NCBI GenBank assembly: GCA_946411385.1
Contig: CAMKDV010000012.1
Span: 37,758 to 101,757 of the forward strand
Direction: 5' to 3'
DNA length: 64,000 nucleotides
DNA from: an uncultured Bacteroidales bacterium
GTDB lineage: Bacteria; Bacteroidota; Bacteroidia; Bacteroidales; Paludibacteraceae
The notes below the pieces were generated by a model that searched no databases, was not told the origin of the DNA, and worked only from the letters and a program-made list of their open reading frames with translations. This document shows positions 18,934 through 27,277 of this stretch, in pieces; position 1 is the first letter of the stretch, and every line of letters begins with the position of its first letter. The position numbers were made by a program, and so were the translations under genes.

Positions 18934-19959
18934 TTACAGCTCGAGGATGACTTTGCCGCATTGTCCGCTGACCATCACATCAAAGCCTTTCTGGAAATCA
19001 TCGAAGGCAAAATGATGCGTGATGACCGGCGACAGATCCAGACCGCCGAGCAACATCTGCTCCATCTGATACCATGTCTCCCACATGCGTCTGCCCGTGA
19101 TGCCCTTGATGGTCAGCGCGTTGAAGATGACGTCACTCCAGTTGACCTGCGTATCTTTGGGCAGAATACCCAGCTGGGCGATGTTCGCGCCCTTGTACAT
19201 GTGGGCAATCATATCATTGAAAGCAGCCGGTGCGCCTGACATCTCCAGACCTACGTCAAAACCGCGTATACCGAGTTTTTTCATCGCCTGCTCGACGGTC
19301 TCGCCCTTGCTGCCATCCACGGTGATGTCCGCCCCCATCTTCCTGGCTATCTCCAATCGCAGCGGATTGATATCGGTGACTACCACATGTTTGGCTCCCG
19401 CGTAGCGGCATATACCTGCTGCCATTGTTCCGATCAATCCGGCGCCGGTGATGAGCACATCTTCGCCCAGCAGCGGGAAAGCCAGTGCGGTGTGGGTGGC
19501 ATTGCCGAACGGGTCCATGATCGCTGCAAAATCGTCGGGTATCTCATCGCGCAGCTTCACGATGTTCGATTCGGGGATAGTGACAAACTCGGCAAACGCA
19601 CCGTCCTTGCCGAAGATACCTACGGATAGCGAGTGTTCGCACACGTGTCCCATGCCTCGGCGGCAGTTACGGCACTGACCGCAGACGATGTGACCTTCAG
19701 CCGTGACGCGCTCGCCTATCTTCACATTGCGCACACCGGGACCGGTATAGACAACCTCGCCCACAAACTCGTGCCCCATCGTGTAAGGCGGCGTGCAATG
19801 GGTCTGACTCCATTCGTCCCACTTGTACATGTGCAGGTCCGTGCCGCAGATGGCGGCTTTCTTTACCTTAATCAGTACATCATTCACACCTACTTCCGGC
19901 ATCGGCACATCTTCCATCCAGATGCCCGGCTTGGCGTATCGTTTAACTAACGCTTTCAT
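18934..19959 (-). CDS. tdh: L-threonine 3-dehydrogenase (zinc, NAD+)
   Basis: 341 aa, medium-chain dehydrogenase. Catalytic zinc ligands lie in CGTDLHMY (cysteine 38) and GHEF (near 63); the structural zinc cluster is CGQCRNCRRGMGHVC. The Rossmann motif GAGLIG is near 172. The segment WDEWSQ followed by GHEFVG is typical of TDH. It oxidises threonine to 2-amino-3-ketobutyrate; the partner ligase Kbl is not in the window. It has its own promoter and is divergent from the BspA-like gene. Confidence 0.93.
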   Translation of the reverse strand: MKALVKRYAKPGIWMEDVPMPEVGVNDVLIKVKKAAICGTDLHMYKWDEWSQTHCTPPYTMGHEFVGEVVYTGPGVRNVKIGERVTAEGHIVCGQCRNCRRGMGHVCEHSLSVGIFGKDGAFAEFVTIPESNIVKLRDEIPDDFAAIMDPFGNATHTALAFPLLGEDVLITGAGLIGTMAAGICRYAGAKHVVVTDINPLRLEIARKMGADITVDGSKGETVEQAMKKLGIRGFDVGLEMSGAPAAFNDMIAHMYKGANIAQLGILPKDTQVNWSDVIFNALTIKGITGRRMWETWYQMEQMLLGGLDLSPVITHHFAFDDFQKGFDVMVSGQCGKVILEL

Positions 19960-20017
19960 GGATATTTATTGATTCAAAAGATCAGTTATACAAAAATTGT
20001 TTTTGTAAAAAACGCCA

Positions 20018-20025
20018 CAAAGATA
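20018..20025 (-). promoter_or_regulatory. Promoter -7 box for tdh (TATCTTTG)
   Basis: Reverse-strand TATCTTTG about 60 bp before the tdh ATG, with a TTTGC box roughly 20 bp upstream at 20045-20049. Confidence 0.65.
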
Positions 20026-20099
20026 CGAAAATTTTACGAAAAAAGCAAATTATTTGTCAAAAAAGTGCACGATTATTTGTATATGTCCAAATTTTTTTG

Positions 20100-20107
20100 T
20101 ACCTTTG
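20100..20107 (+). promoter_or_regulatory. Promoter -7 box for BspA-like gene (TACCTTTG)
   Basis: TACCTTTG with TTTG at 20076-20079 gives the standard spacing of about 20 bp. The ATG of the gene is at 20143. Confidence 0.75.
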
Positions 20108-20142
20108 TAGGCAAAATCACATGAAACGATAATTTTGTTGAT

Positions 20143-21486
20143 ATGAAAAATATTTTCTCACTTTTGGCGGCTCTGGTGGCATGTGTGGCTGTTCAGGCAT
20201 CCATGACGCAACCTGCCGGCAGCGCTGACGGACGCCAGTTTGCCACGCAAGATGGCCCTGTTGTCGTCGGCGAAGAAACCCAGTCGGGAATGTGCGGCGA
20301 TAGTGTGATGTGGATGATTGCCGATAATGTGCTCACCATCAGCGGCACAGGCTTTATGTCCGATTATACCGATGAGGCAAGTGCCCCGTATGGCGATTAC
20401 CAGTATCTGTTCACAGCAGTGGCGGTGGATCAGGGCGTGCACTCGATAGGCGCTTATGCCTTCTCCGGCTACATGAACCTCACCGAGCTGACAATCATGG
20501 GCGAACTGCAGAGCATTGGCGCGAATGCGTTCTACTATTGCAACGCGCTGACGTCTATTACCTGCCACGCAACCAATCCTCCGGCTCTTGCCAATACTAC
20601 GGTTTTCTATGCCGTACCTGCCACGGCTACCGTCTATGTGCCAAGCGCTTCAATAGAGGCGTATCGGGCTGCACAAGGGTGGAACGCTTTTCGTGACATC
20701 CGGCCTATTGCGGAACCCGAGGAACCCAATGTGGTGACCATCTTCGGCGTTGAAGTGGTGATTGACGACAGCACCGCTATGGGGACGGAAGTGGATATCT
20801 TCGGCGATTCGACGCTCGTCTATAACACCGAGGACAACACCCTGACTTTCAGTTCGCTCAATCTGGAGGTAGGCGATAGCGTGTCCACCGCCATCAGTTA
20901 TAGCGGTAGCGACCCGCTGACTATTGTGCTGTGCGATTCGTCGGTCATCTTTGCCGATACCGTCATCGCTTCTACGGCAGATATCATCATCAAAGGCGAA
21001 GGTACGCTCATCGCTGAGGGCGTACGGCCTATCGTAGGTGTGCCGACAGCCTCTATCAAGTTCGATTCGGTGAGCATGTACGTGCGTTCAGTGCCCTCTC
21101 CGGCTGCTCTGCGCAGACGTATACGCGGCATCAAGCAGACGGATGAGGATGGTGGTCCGGCATTGTCGGGCTTTGCCAGTGCCGACTTTAACAAGACCTC
21201 CGTCACGCCGCCGGAAGCCGAATATGGCGATGTGGAGGAGACGGATGAGGTGTCCGGAATAACCGTTACGTACAAGGCGCTGTACGTGTCCAATCCCGAT
21301 GGCTCCAAATCTGCGCTTACCGAGTTCACCCTGACGCCTATCGAGGGCTGGGATGCACTGGAAAACACGCAGTCACCCGCCACGCTCGACCCGACCAAAC
21401 CGATGTACAACATCCTCGGCATGCCGGTCGAGCCAGGCTACAAAGGTATCGTAGTGCAAGGCGGCAGAAAGTTCGTCGTGCTATAA
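20143..21486 (+). CDS. Exported BspA-like leucine-rich-repeat protein
   Basis: 447 aa with a signal peptide (1-20, ending VQASM). A short LRR_5/BspA-type stretch lies at about 100-180 (IGAYAFSGYMNLTELTI, IGANAFYYCNALTSI). A repeated beta-rich region (200-380) that I do not recognise follows. The last 30 residues contain MYNILGMPVEPGYKGIVVQG and end FVVL, a compact tail frequent on exported Bacteroidales proteins and possibly recognised by the type IX system. Role: surface or secreted adhesion/binding protein; no ligand can be inferred. It has its own promoter and terminator, so it is monocistronic. Confidence 0.75.
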   Translation: MKNIFSLLAALVACVAVQASMTQPAGSADGRQFATQDGPVVVGEETQSGMCGDSVMWMIADNVLTISGTGFMSDYTDEASAPYGDYQYLFTAVAVDQGVHSIGAYAFSGYMNLTELTIMGELQSIGANAFYYCNALTSITCHATNPPALANTTVFYAVPATATVYVPSASIEAYRAAQGWNAFRDIRPIAEPEEPNVVTIFGVEVVIDDSTAMGTEVDIFGDSTLVYNTEDNTLTFSSLNLEVGDSVSTAISYSGSDPLTIVLCDSSVIFADTVIASTADIIIKGEGTLIAEGVRPIVGVPTASIKFDSVSMYVRSVPSPAALRRRIRGIKQTDEDGGPALSGFASADFNKTSVTPPEAEYGDVEETDEVSGITVTYKALYVSNPDGSKSALTEFTLTPIEGWDALENTQSPATLDPTKPMYNILGMPVEPGYKGIVVQGGRKFVVL

Positions 21487-21517
21487 GCAACCGGCAATAA
21501 AATGTCGGAAAACAATC

Positions 21518-21545
21518 AGCGGGAGAATAGTCTCCCGCTTTTTTT
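21518..21545 (+). terminator. Intrinsic terminator of BspA-like gene
   Basis: Stem AGCGGGAGA/TCTCCCGCT followed by seven T residues, 31 bp past the stop codon. Confidence 0.9.
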
Positions 21546-21574
21546 GTGTCAATAACGATTGGACGCACCCTTAT

Positions 21575-22909
21575 TTATAGTAACCCTGTCATATATACCG
21601 GCACAAGGAGAGTTTCTCTGTCTTTGCGGAGATCTTTTGTGTAAACCAAGTATCGGTTACTAATTCTTGATGAGTATTTCTCACAAAATGCGTCCAAAGA
21701 CGCATGGGATTTATAACCTGACGATTTAACTTCAATAGGGCATATTTTCTTCCCGCGAGACAACATAAAATCAATTTCGTAGTTATGTTTCTCATCTTTA
21801 TGGAAGGTGTAATAGAACAACTCATTCCCCGCCGCAGTAAGCATCTGCGCAATAAGATTTTCGTATAGATAGCCGAGATTCGCTTCCAACTTGTCGCTCA
21901 ATAGTTTATCATAGATAATATTTTCAGTATATTCTTTATCCCAAAAACAGAGCGTCACGAACAAACCTGTATCTGCTACAAACATTTTATAACGTCGCGG
22001 ATCTTTATTTAGTGACATGCCTACGTTTGGATCAGTACAATGATAACTGAATAGCACTGTCTTGCTTTGCTCCAAGTCTTGCAACAATTCATTCATCGTT
22101 GCTTCAGTTTGTCGACCTATAACAGTATATGGCTGATAACGAGACTCGTTGTTGCTTAATTGCGCAGGAATGTTCTTGAACAAGTGCTCAGCGTTCCCGC
22201 TGGCATCTATCTTCTGAAAATCATCCAAATACAATTGAATTATATTGCGTTTGGTCTTATCTACAAGACTCAGATTGTTCGTATCAAGAAATGTGTTTAT
22301 CGCCTGAGGCATTCCTCCGACAAGCATATACAAACGTAGTTCGCGCATTTGCTTGCGAGTGACACCATCCCCTACTGACATACGGGCATCAAACTGCTGT
22401 TTGAGCAACGGGATAGTAGCTGTATCCCCGAGTGCCCAACGGAACTCTTCGTAGTCCATAGGCAACATTGCTATTCGCTCTTCTTCGCTCGGAATAGTGA
22501 TTTTTTGAGTGTTCTTTTTGATACTGATAAGTGACCCCGTTTCTATGTAGTCATATCGACCATCTTTGACAAGGTATTTGATTGCCTGACGTGCGCGAGG
22601 ACAATTCTGTACTTCGTCAAAAATGATGACGGATTTACGGGTATGGAGAGTCACATTATAATGTTGTTGCAACTTCACAAATATGTGGTCAAGATTCATC
22701 AAGTTGCCCCACAAATCCAAAATCTCCTGATCAACTTCATTGAAGTCAATGAGTATGTACGATTCATACTCCTGTCGCGCGAATAACTCTACAATCGTTG
22801 ATTTTCCCACACGACGCGCACCTTCCACCAAAATAGCGGTACGACCGTTTTGGGTTTGTTTCCACTCCAGTAATTGCTGATAAATCTTGCGCTTAAATAC
22901 TCTTTCCAT
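21575..22909 (-). CDS. AAA_14/DUF4143 ATPase of unknown role
   Basis: About 444 aa. P-loop GARRVGKST near residue 30, Walker B IIFDEVQNC near 95, and a C-terminal DUF4143 nuclease-like fold with EIDFMLSRGKKICPIEVK (D, E-x-K pattern) near 390. These proteins occur in many strain-variable copies in Bacteroidales and archaea; their function is not established. The start is set to ATG 22909 (or 22921) because a TAACTTTG promoter lies at 22934-22941, which rules out the longer frame beginning at 22987. Base composition is AT-richer than in the flanking housekeeping genes. Confidence 0.8.
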   Translation of the reverse strand: MERVFKRKIYQQLLEWKQTQNGRTAILVEGARRVGKSTIVELFARQEYESYILIDFNEVDQEILDLWGNLMNLDHIFVKLQQHYNVTLHTRKSVIIFDEVQNCPRARQAIKYLVKDGRYDYIETGSLISIKKNTQKITIPSEEERIAMLPMDYEEFRWALGDTATIPLLKQQFDARMSVGDGVTRKQMRELRLYMLVGGMPQAINTFLDTNNLSLVDKTKRNIIQLYLDDFQKIDASGNAEHLFKNIPAQLSNNESRYQPYTVIGRQTEATMNELLQDLEQSKTVLFSYHCTDPNVGMSLNKDPRRYKMFVADTGLFVTLCFWDKEYTENIIYDKLLSDKLEANLGYLYENLIAQMLTAAGNELFYYTFHKDEKHNYEIDFMLSRGKKICPIEVKSSGYKSHASLDAFCEKYSSRISNRYLVYTKDLRKDRETLLVPVYMTGLL

Positions 22910-22933
22910 ATACTCGTTCATAAAAAATCGATA

Positions 22934-22941
22934 CAAAGTTA
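22934..22941 (-). promoter_or_regulatory. Promoter -7 box for AAA/DUF4143 gene (TAACTTTG)
   Basis: Reverse-strand TAACTTTG 12-25 bp before the candidate start codons, implying a very short leader. Confidence 0.65.
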
Positions 22942-22952
22942 CGGAAAATTTT

Positions 22953-23133
22953 CCTATCCCGCAAATTTTTTGAGTAAAAACTTGCACTATCCCGCAAATT
23001 TTAGTGGTTATTTATATCTCAGTGTATCAAATCTGCCCTGTAACTATTCAAAAGAGGCCGTATGATATGTATGTGTGAACACTATCCCGTAAATTTTTTA
23101 GGAAGAAACTTGCACTATCCCCAAAATATTCAA
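22953..23133. repeat. Duplicated ~50-bp AT-rich block
   Basis: Two degenerate copies at about 22953-23003 and 23083-23133, each built as CTATCCCGyAAATTTTTT, a short spacer, AAACTTGCACTATCCC, then an A-rich end. The first overlaps the upstream region of the ATPase gene. Confidence 0.6.
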
Positions 23134-23760
23134 GGTAATTTTTGTGTTATTTATGTGACACTGGTGAAATTCTTTCTATATTCTATTTTTGTCTTCTTGC
23201 AAGGCAAAACGGCCACTTTCATCAGAGTTTTATTAGGGATTCATAAGACTTTTATCACACTTTTTAGGGGGCCCCGACGCAAATAGCAATTTGCTATTTG
23301 TGGTGGGGAAAGCATGGAGAAAGCAATTGACTTTTGCTTTCGAACGGAAGGAGCAGCGGATGGAGAAAGCAGTTGATTTCTGCTTTCGAAAAGGAGGGAT
23401 AGCGGGGAGCGTAAGCCCGACATAGAACAAGTCGCTCCGACATAGATAGCACGCGTCGCCTTTATTGCGCCAGGCGCAATCCGATGCGACCGCGTTGCCG
23501 AACGCGCATCGGGGTTATCCTAGACCATTGCCAGGGTTTTCACAGGATCATCTCATTATCATCCCCTAATCGCATAACAATCTAACGCTTCATAGTATCA
23601 AAGAAAAATGCATGGCACTCTGGCACTCTTTTAGGGTGTGTGAAACGATATAGATAATTATCAAACAGCAAGATAGCCAAAGAGTGCCAGAGTGCCAGAG
23701 TGCCACCGCTTTTTTACATATTCAATCATGGGATACTATCTCGCGGAAAAGAAGAAAGAA
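23134..23760. other. Long noncoding stretch with palindromes and hairpin pairs
   Basis: No credible gene is seen. Structures are: a near-perfect palindrome at 23280-23300 (CAAATAGCAA, 1-nt centre, TTGCTATTTG); two 29-bp direct repeats at 23315-23343 and 23361-23389, each a GAAAGCA/TGCTTTC hairpin; TTGCGCC/GGCGCAA at 23465-23479; a bulged hairpin at 23481-23512 (CCGATGCG/CGCATCGG enclosing CGTT/AACG); and a perfect 19-bp inverted repeat, TGGCACTCTGGCACTCTTT at 23613-23631 and its complement at 23679-23697, with one extra GAGTGCCA unit after it. Confidence 0.6.
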
Positions 23761-23794
23761 AAAATCCGAGGCGCGGAGGGCGTCTCGGATTTTT
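23761..23794 (-). terminator. Bidirectional-looking terminator after BspA-like gene
   Basis: Stem AAAATCCGAG/CTCGGATTTT with an inner GCG/CGT extension, flanked by A and T runs on both sides. It lies about 40 bp past the stop of the minus-strand LRR gene. Confidence 0.8.
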
Positions 23795-23831
23795 GAATGA
23801 GCGAGGAGGTCGCTTCGGAATAAACGAAAGA

Positions 23832-25898
23832 TTACTCCACTTTTACGCCCGTAGCGCTATACCGCGTGCCATCGGGGAGGAGGATGAAGAGTTGACCGTT
23901 GTCTATTATCTTTTGAGGAGAGACGGTAAAACTATTCTCGCTGATAATCTCTTCTATTGCAGATGCAGGTATAGGTAGGATGTTGTAGAAATCACTCCAG
24001 CCGACAGCACTTCTGTACATCTCTACCGAGCCAGGAAGAACGTACAGAGTACAGGCATATTTATCCACTTCCTCAAAAGTGTTAGCAACAATGGTTGCCG
24101 GAGTAGGACGATAATTGTAGATGGATGCCAAGTTGTAGCAATTGCCAAAGGCATAATCCTGTATCTTGCGGACATCCTTGCCTATTTTGACAGTTGATAG
24201 CGTTGGGATGTTGGCAAAAGCGCTATCGCCAATTATTCCTACACCATCATCGACTACCAAAGTCGTCATTTCTTTGTCTGCCTCCAAACCATAGCGCTTG
24301 TTAGCAGTTAAGTCGCCTGTGCCGCTAATGGTGAGTGCCTTTTTGTCGGAATCATATTGCCATGTCAGCGCGAGATCGTTGCCGCAAGAACCTGATGTGT
24401 CTACGGCAAATTCTGCTATTAAAGTTGTATCTTGCGTCAGTTCGATAGTGCGAGGATTGTCAGTTACGCCATCTGACCATTGCGTGAAATGGTAGCCGTA
24501 ATTAGGTGTTGCGTATATTGGTTCACAAATATTGGTGGGAATAGTTATGCTTCCGGCATCAGATATGTTTACTTGCCCGGTAATAGCATATGCAAGTGGT
24601 AAATATTTGATTTCAGATGCATATGAAGACCAACTTCTTTTATATGCATCCAACGTGCCGCATGGAACATATATGTCAGAAAGTTTATTGCTTTGATAGA
24701 ACATGTTGCTATAGCCTGTAGGTGGTGTTTCACCTTGCATCGTCACACTCGTCAGACGTGAGCAGTATGCGAAAGCATAACTTTTAATACTTGTGACGCT
24801 GTTGGGAATTGTCACTCTCGTCAGGCCAGAGCAGCCAGAGAAAGCAGAATTTTCAATGCTTGTGGCACTGTTGGGGATAACCATCTCTCCAGTTGCTGTA
24901 GAAGAACATGCGACTAATGTGGCTTTTGCTTCATCTGAAAAAACCAGATAACCATCCACATAACCATTTATACATCTTGCTCCCCAAGGCGAACCGGTTG
25001 CGGTACCGCTATATGCAATATTGGGCACATTATTAAAAGCGTTATATCCAATGCTTGTGACGCTGTTGGGGATGGTCACACTCGTCAGACCGATGCAATT
25101 AGAGAAAGCATGTGTTCCAATACTTGTAACGCTGTTGGGGATTGTTACACTTGTCAGACCGGAGTGATTTTGAAAAGCATATCTTTCAATGCTTGTTACG
25201 CTATTAGGAATAATAGTATTTTGGCAGCCGACAATGAGCGTATTAGAAGCGGTTGTTATTATCGCATTACAATTGTTACGACTATCAAATGTCGTATTTC
25301 CATTTTCAACGATAACACTTGTCAGACCAGAGCAACCAGAGAAAGCCGCCTCTCCAATGCTCGTCACGCTGATGGGGATGGTCAAACTCGTTAGACCAGA
25401 ACAATCGCGGAAGGCCCCTCCAACAATAGATTCTATTCCATCCGGAATTGTATATACACCCGAATAGGATGTAGGCATAAAAGCGAATACATGTGTGTTA
25501 TACACAGGACTCGTCAAACTGGAGCAACCAGAGAAAGCGTAATTTCCAATGTATGTGACGCTATTTGGAATTGTCACTCTCGTCAGACTATAGCAATTAT
25601 AGAAAGCTTGACTTTCAATGCTTGTAACGCTGTTAGGAATAGTCACCTTCGTCATAAGAGAGCAATTATAGAAAGCAGAACTTTCAATGCGTGTGACTCT
25701 ATATGTAGAGCCGTATGATACTGTAGCTGGAATTACAACACTTACAATGCCATAAGACGATGCGGATATCACAGATGCAGTTTTAGTTGCTTCATCTAAA
25801 TCGTAAAACAAATCGCCTATTTGTTGTGCGGCAAATAGGGATCCTATACTTGATGCAAGTACAAGGAAAAAAGAAATAATTTTTGTTTTCATAGACAT
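23832..25898 (-). CDS. Large BspA-family leucine-rich-repeat surface protein
   Basis: 688 aa from ATG 25898 (or 25892); the longer frame from 25979 lacks a signal peptide at its start. Signal peptide about 1-22. At least ten LRR_5 units with the consensus IPNSVTSIGxxAFxxCSGLTSVT cover about 65-395. Then comes an InlB/Listeria-Bacteroides-type beta repeat (YGYHFTQWSDGVTDNP, near 475), another BspA unit, and a tail containing KIIDNGQLFILLPDGTRYS. It is likely an adhesin-like or host-binding protein of the cell surface. The near-identical repeats make it prone to length change by recombination. Low GC relative to neighbours suggests transfer. Confidence 0.85.
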   Translation of the reverse strand: MSMKTKIISFFLVLASSIGSLFAAQQIGDLFYDLDEATKTASVISASSYGIVSVVIPATVSYGSTYRVTRIESSAFYNCSLMTKVTIPNSVTSIESQAFYNCYSLTRVTIPNSVTYIGNYAFSGCSSLTSPVYNTHVFAFMPTSYSGVYTIPDGIESIVGGAFRDCSGLTSLTIPISVTSIGEAAFSGCSGLTSVIVENGNTTFDSRNNCNAIITTASNTLIVGCQNTIIPNSVTSIERYAFQNHSGLTSVTIPNSVTSIGTHAFSNCIGLTSVTIPNSVTSIGYNAFNNVPNIAYSGTATGSPWGARCINGYVDGYLVFSDEAKATLVACSSTATGEMVIPNSATSIENSAFSGCSGLTRVTIPNSVTSIKSYAFAYCSRLTSVTMQGETPPTGYSNMFYQSNKLSDIYVPCGTLDAYKRSWSSYASEIKYLPLAYAITGQVNISDAGSITIPTNICEPIYATPNYGYHFTQWSDGVTDNPRTIELTQDTTLIAEFAVDTSGSCGNDLALTWQYDSDKKALTISGTGDLTANKRYGLEADKEMTTLVVDDGVGIIGDSAFANIPTLSTVKIGKDVRKIQDYAFGNCYNLASIYNYRPTPATIVANTFEEVDKYACTLYVLPGSVEMYRSAVGWSDFYNILPIPASAIEEIISENSFTVSPQKIIDNGQLFILLPDGTRYSATGVKVE

Positions 25899-25905
25899 AT
25901 AACTA

Positions 25906-26154
25906 TTAATGTTCAAATTTGATGTTTTCAAGCGGTACACAATGAACTTGTCCGTCTTCGCAATCCTCCACAATGCCATATGCTAAGATGCATCCTTCAT
26001 TAATGATAGCTCCCCATTTATGGACAAGCCCTGTTCTTTTCCTAGTCGCATTAACACGCTCTTCGTCAGAATCGTAATCATGCATTCCTAGCTTTTCAAA
26101 GTTCGGCATGTTTGCGCCTTCAAGAGTGAAGACAACCTTTCTTGTTTCTTCCAT
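25906..26154 (-). CDS. Small acidic protein of unknown function
   Basis: 82 aa, no signal peptide or membrane segment. It contains DYDSDEERVNATRKRTGLVH and ends CVPLENIKFEH. It sits 7 bp before the start of the BspA-like gene on the same strand, so probably the same transcript. I do not recognise a family; a DNA- or protein-binding beta-rich fold is possible. Island context suggests an accessory function. Confidence 0.55.
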   Translation of the reverse strand: MEETRKVVFTLEGANMPNFEKLGMHDYDSDEERVNATRKRTGLVHKWGAIINEGCILAYGIVEDCEDGQVHCVPLENIKFEH

Positions 26155-26170
26155 AATAATATGATATTTA

Positions 26171-26201
26171 TTTCCCCTCTAACGCCTTCGGGGATTGGCA
26201 T
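26171..26201 (-). repeat. 3'-end repeat, copy 0 (shortest)
   Basis: TTTCCCC-TCTAACGCCTTCGGGG-ATTGGCAT just past the 3' end of the gene at 26208-26444. It matches the left half of copies at 26718-26784 and 27218-27277. On the minus strand it carries GGCGTTAGAG, resembling an integron core site. Confidence 0.5.
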
Positions 26202-26207
26202 GTGTTA

Positions 26208-26444
26208 TTATATCTCAATTCGGTATAGATTAACATTCCTTTCTGCATCAAATTTCTTTTCGTAATCGTTATGTACACTATTTATAAATTGTAGAATACT
26301 TGCTGCGATCTGCTGTTCAGAATAATCTTGCGGTGTGGGTAGTGCGTGTAGCGAAGCTCGTATGTCTGCCGCAGACATAAAATGTCCAGGATTAGCATTT
26401 AATATGCTTCTTATTGCCGATCTCAATGCGTAATCTGTATTCAT
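26208..26444 (-). CDS. Small protein of unknown function
   Basis: 78 aa from ATG 26444. The upstream extension of the open frame runs through a structured noncoding region and is rejected. It is mostly helical: ALRSAIRSILNANPGHF near the N-terminus, then ASLHALPTPQDYSEQQI, looking like a small winged or helical domain. Alone between two repeat copies, on the same strand as its neighbours. Function unknown. Confidence 0.5.
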   Translation of the reverse strand: MNTDYALRSAIRSILNANPGHFMSAADIRASLHALPTPQDYSEQQIAASILQFINSVHNDYEKKFDAERNVNLYRIEI

Positions 26445-26459
26445 CTCAATATTATTGCA

Positions 26460-26700
26460 TGTATTTACACAGAAAAAGCGTGAACTCCAATTGGTCTTCA
26501 CGCTAGTCAAGGGCTTCGCAATCCCCGCAAAAAGTAGAAAACAACTGACGTCCACGCCCGATATGTACAACCCACCTCGCCCTATGACGGACGTGGAGCA
26601 GATATTTACATACCCACGAGGACATTCATCGTTGTTGTTCGGACTTTTTGCTTTAGAATTTTGCGAAGATTCTGACTAGTCGCAAACAACGTCAATAAAC
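26460..26700 (-). other. Structured intergenic region upstream of the 78-aa gene
   Basis: Several inverted repeats: AGCGTGAA/TTCACGCT at 26477-26504 enclosing CCAATTGG; a GTCCACG/CGTGGA pair around 26550-26602; and TTTGCGA/TCGCAAA with outer CGTTGTT/AACAACG in about 26628-26690. No coding potential is convincing. It may be a leader RNA, a recombination site or a dispersed repeat. Confidence 0.4.
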
Positions 26701-26717
26701 GCCTTTTATATTATGTC

Positions 26718-26784
26718 TTTCCCGCTTTTAACGTCGTCGGGAGTGACGCATCGCTTTTTACGCTGGCGATGGCAGCGATAGTTA
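26718..26784 (-). repeat. 3'-end repeat, copy 1
   Basis: About 65 bp beyond the stop of the MNT gene, sharing TTTTA-CGTCGGGA-GACGCAT-TTTTTAC-CTGGCGATGGCAG with copy 2 at 27218-27277. On the minus strand TAAC at one end and GACGTTA at the other enclose two short hairpins (CGCTG/CAGCG and CGTC/GACG). Confidence 0.65.
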
Positions 26785-26810
26785 TATACACCCGCAGGCG
26801 GGGAAGTTTC

Positions 26811-27128
26811 TTATACGGCTACGCCGGTGCGCATTATATCGTCATACAACGGCGACGGACGATCTTCGGCAATCAGCACCGGTTCAATCAAGAAACTTAC
26901 GTTACGAGTTTCTTTCCATAGTCCTTGCGAAATCTCTATCTTCCGATTACCATAAGTCGGAACTATTACAGCTACATCTATATCGCTATCGGGATTAGCA
27001 TAGCCTTTGCTATACGAACCAAACATCATCACCTTCGGTTCTTGCGGAAAGCGATGAGCAATAGCCTGCTTGTAACGACGTACAAGACTTAATGCCTCTT
27101 CATAATTTAGAGCTTGTCTTTTATCCAT
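26811..27128 (-). CDS. MNT-type nucleotidyltransferase domain protein
   Basis: 105 aa. The minimal nucleotidyltransferase motif GSYSKGYANPDSDID (residues 36-50) with two metal-binding aspartates is followed by a third candidate acidic residue in FLIEPV. MNT proteins usually act as AMPylating antitoxins paired with HEPN toxins; no HEPN gene is adjacent, so it is an orphan here or has another role. It is framed by two copies of the 3'-end repeat. Confidence 0.85.
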   Translation of the reverse strand: MDKRQALNYEEALSLVRRYKQAIAHRFPQEPKVMMFGSYSKGYANPDSDIDVAVIVPTYGNRKIEISQGLWKETRNVSFLIEPVLIAEDRPSPLYDDIMRTGVAV

Positions 27129-27217
27129 TGCTGAAATTGTTTGGTGTTGTCGTTTTCTCTGTTTGTCCCATTTATCGTCTAAGACCTGACTATTCCGATT
27201 CGTTCGGAATTAACGCT

Positions 27218-27277
27218 CCTCTTTTACGTCGGGATGGGACGCATTGTTTTTTACTCTGGCGATGGCAGTAATAACTA
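27218..27277 (-). repeat. 3'-end repeat, copy 2
   Basis: 60 bp ending exactly at the TAG stop of the PIN gene. It aligns with copy 1 over its full length (shared CTGGCGATGGCAG and GACGCAT blocks). GCGTTA lies just beyond it on the minus strand at about 27211-27216. Confidence 0.65.

Noticed and set aside
23233..23430. Minus-strand 60-65-codon frames with repeated RKQKS motifs
   Set aside because: The repetition comes from the two 29-bp hairpin repeats in the DNA; no promoter or start context.
23700..23978. Plus-strand 92-codon open frame
   Set aside because: It crosses the terminator hairpin and is antisense to the end of the LRR gene; no start signal.
26445..26570. N-terminal extension of the 78-aa protein to 120 aa
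   Set aside because: The extra residues translate a hairpin-rich noncoding block; the ATG at 26444 starts a cleaner domain.
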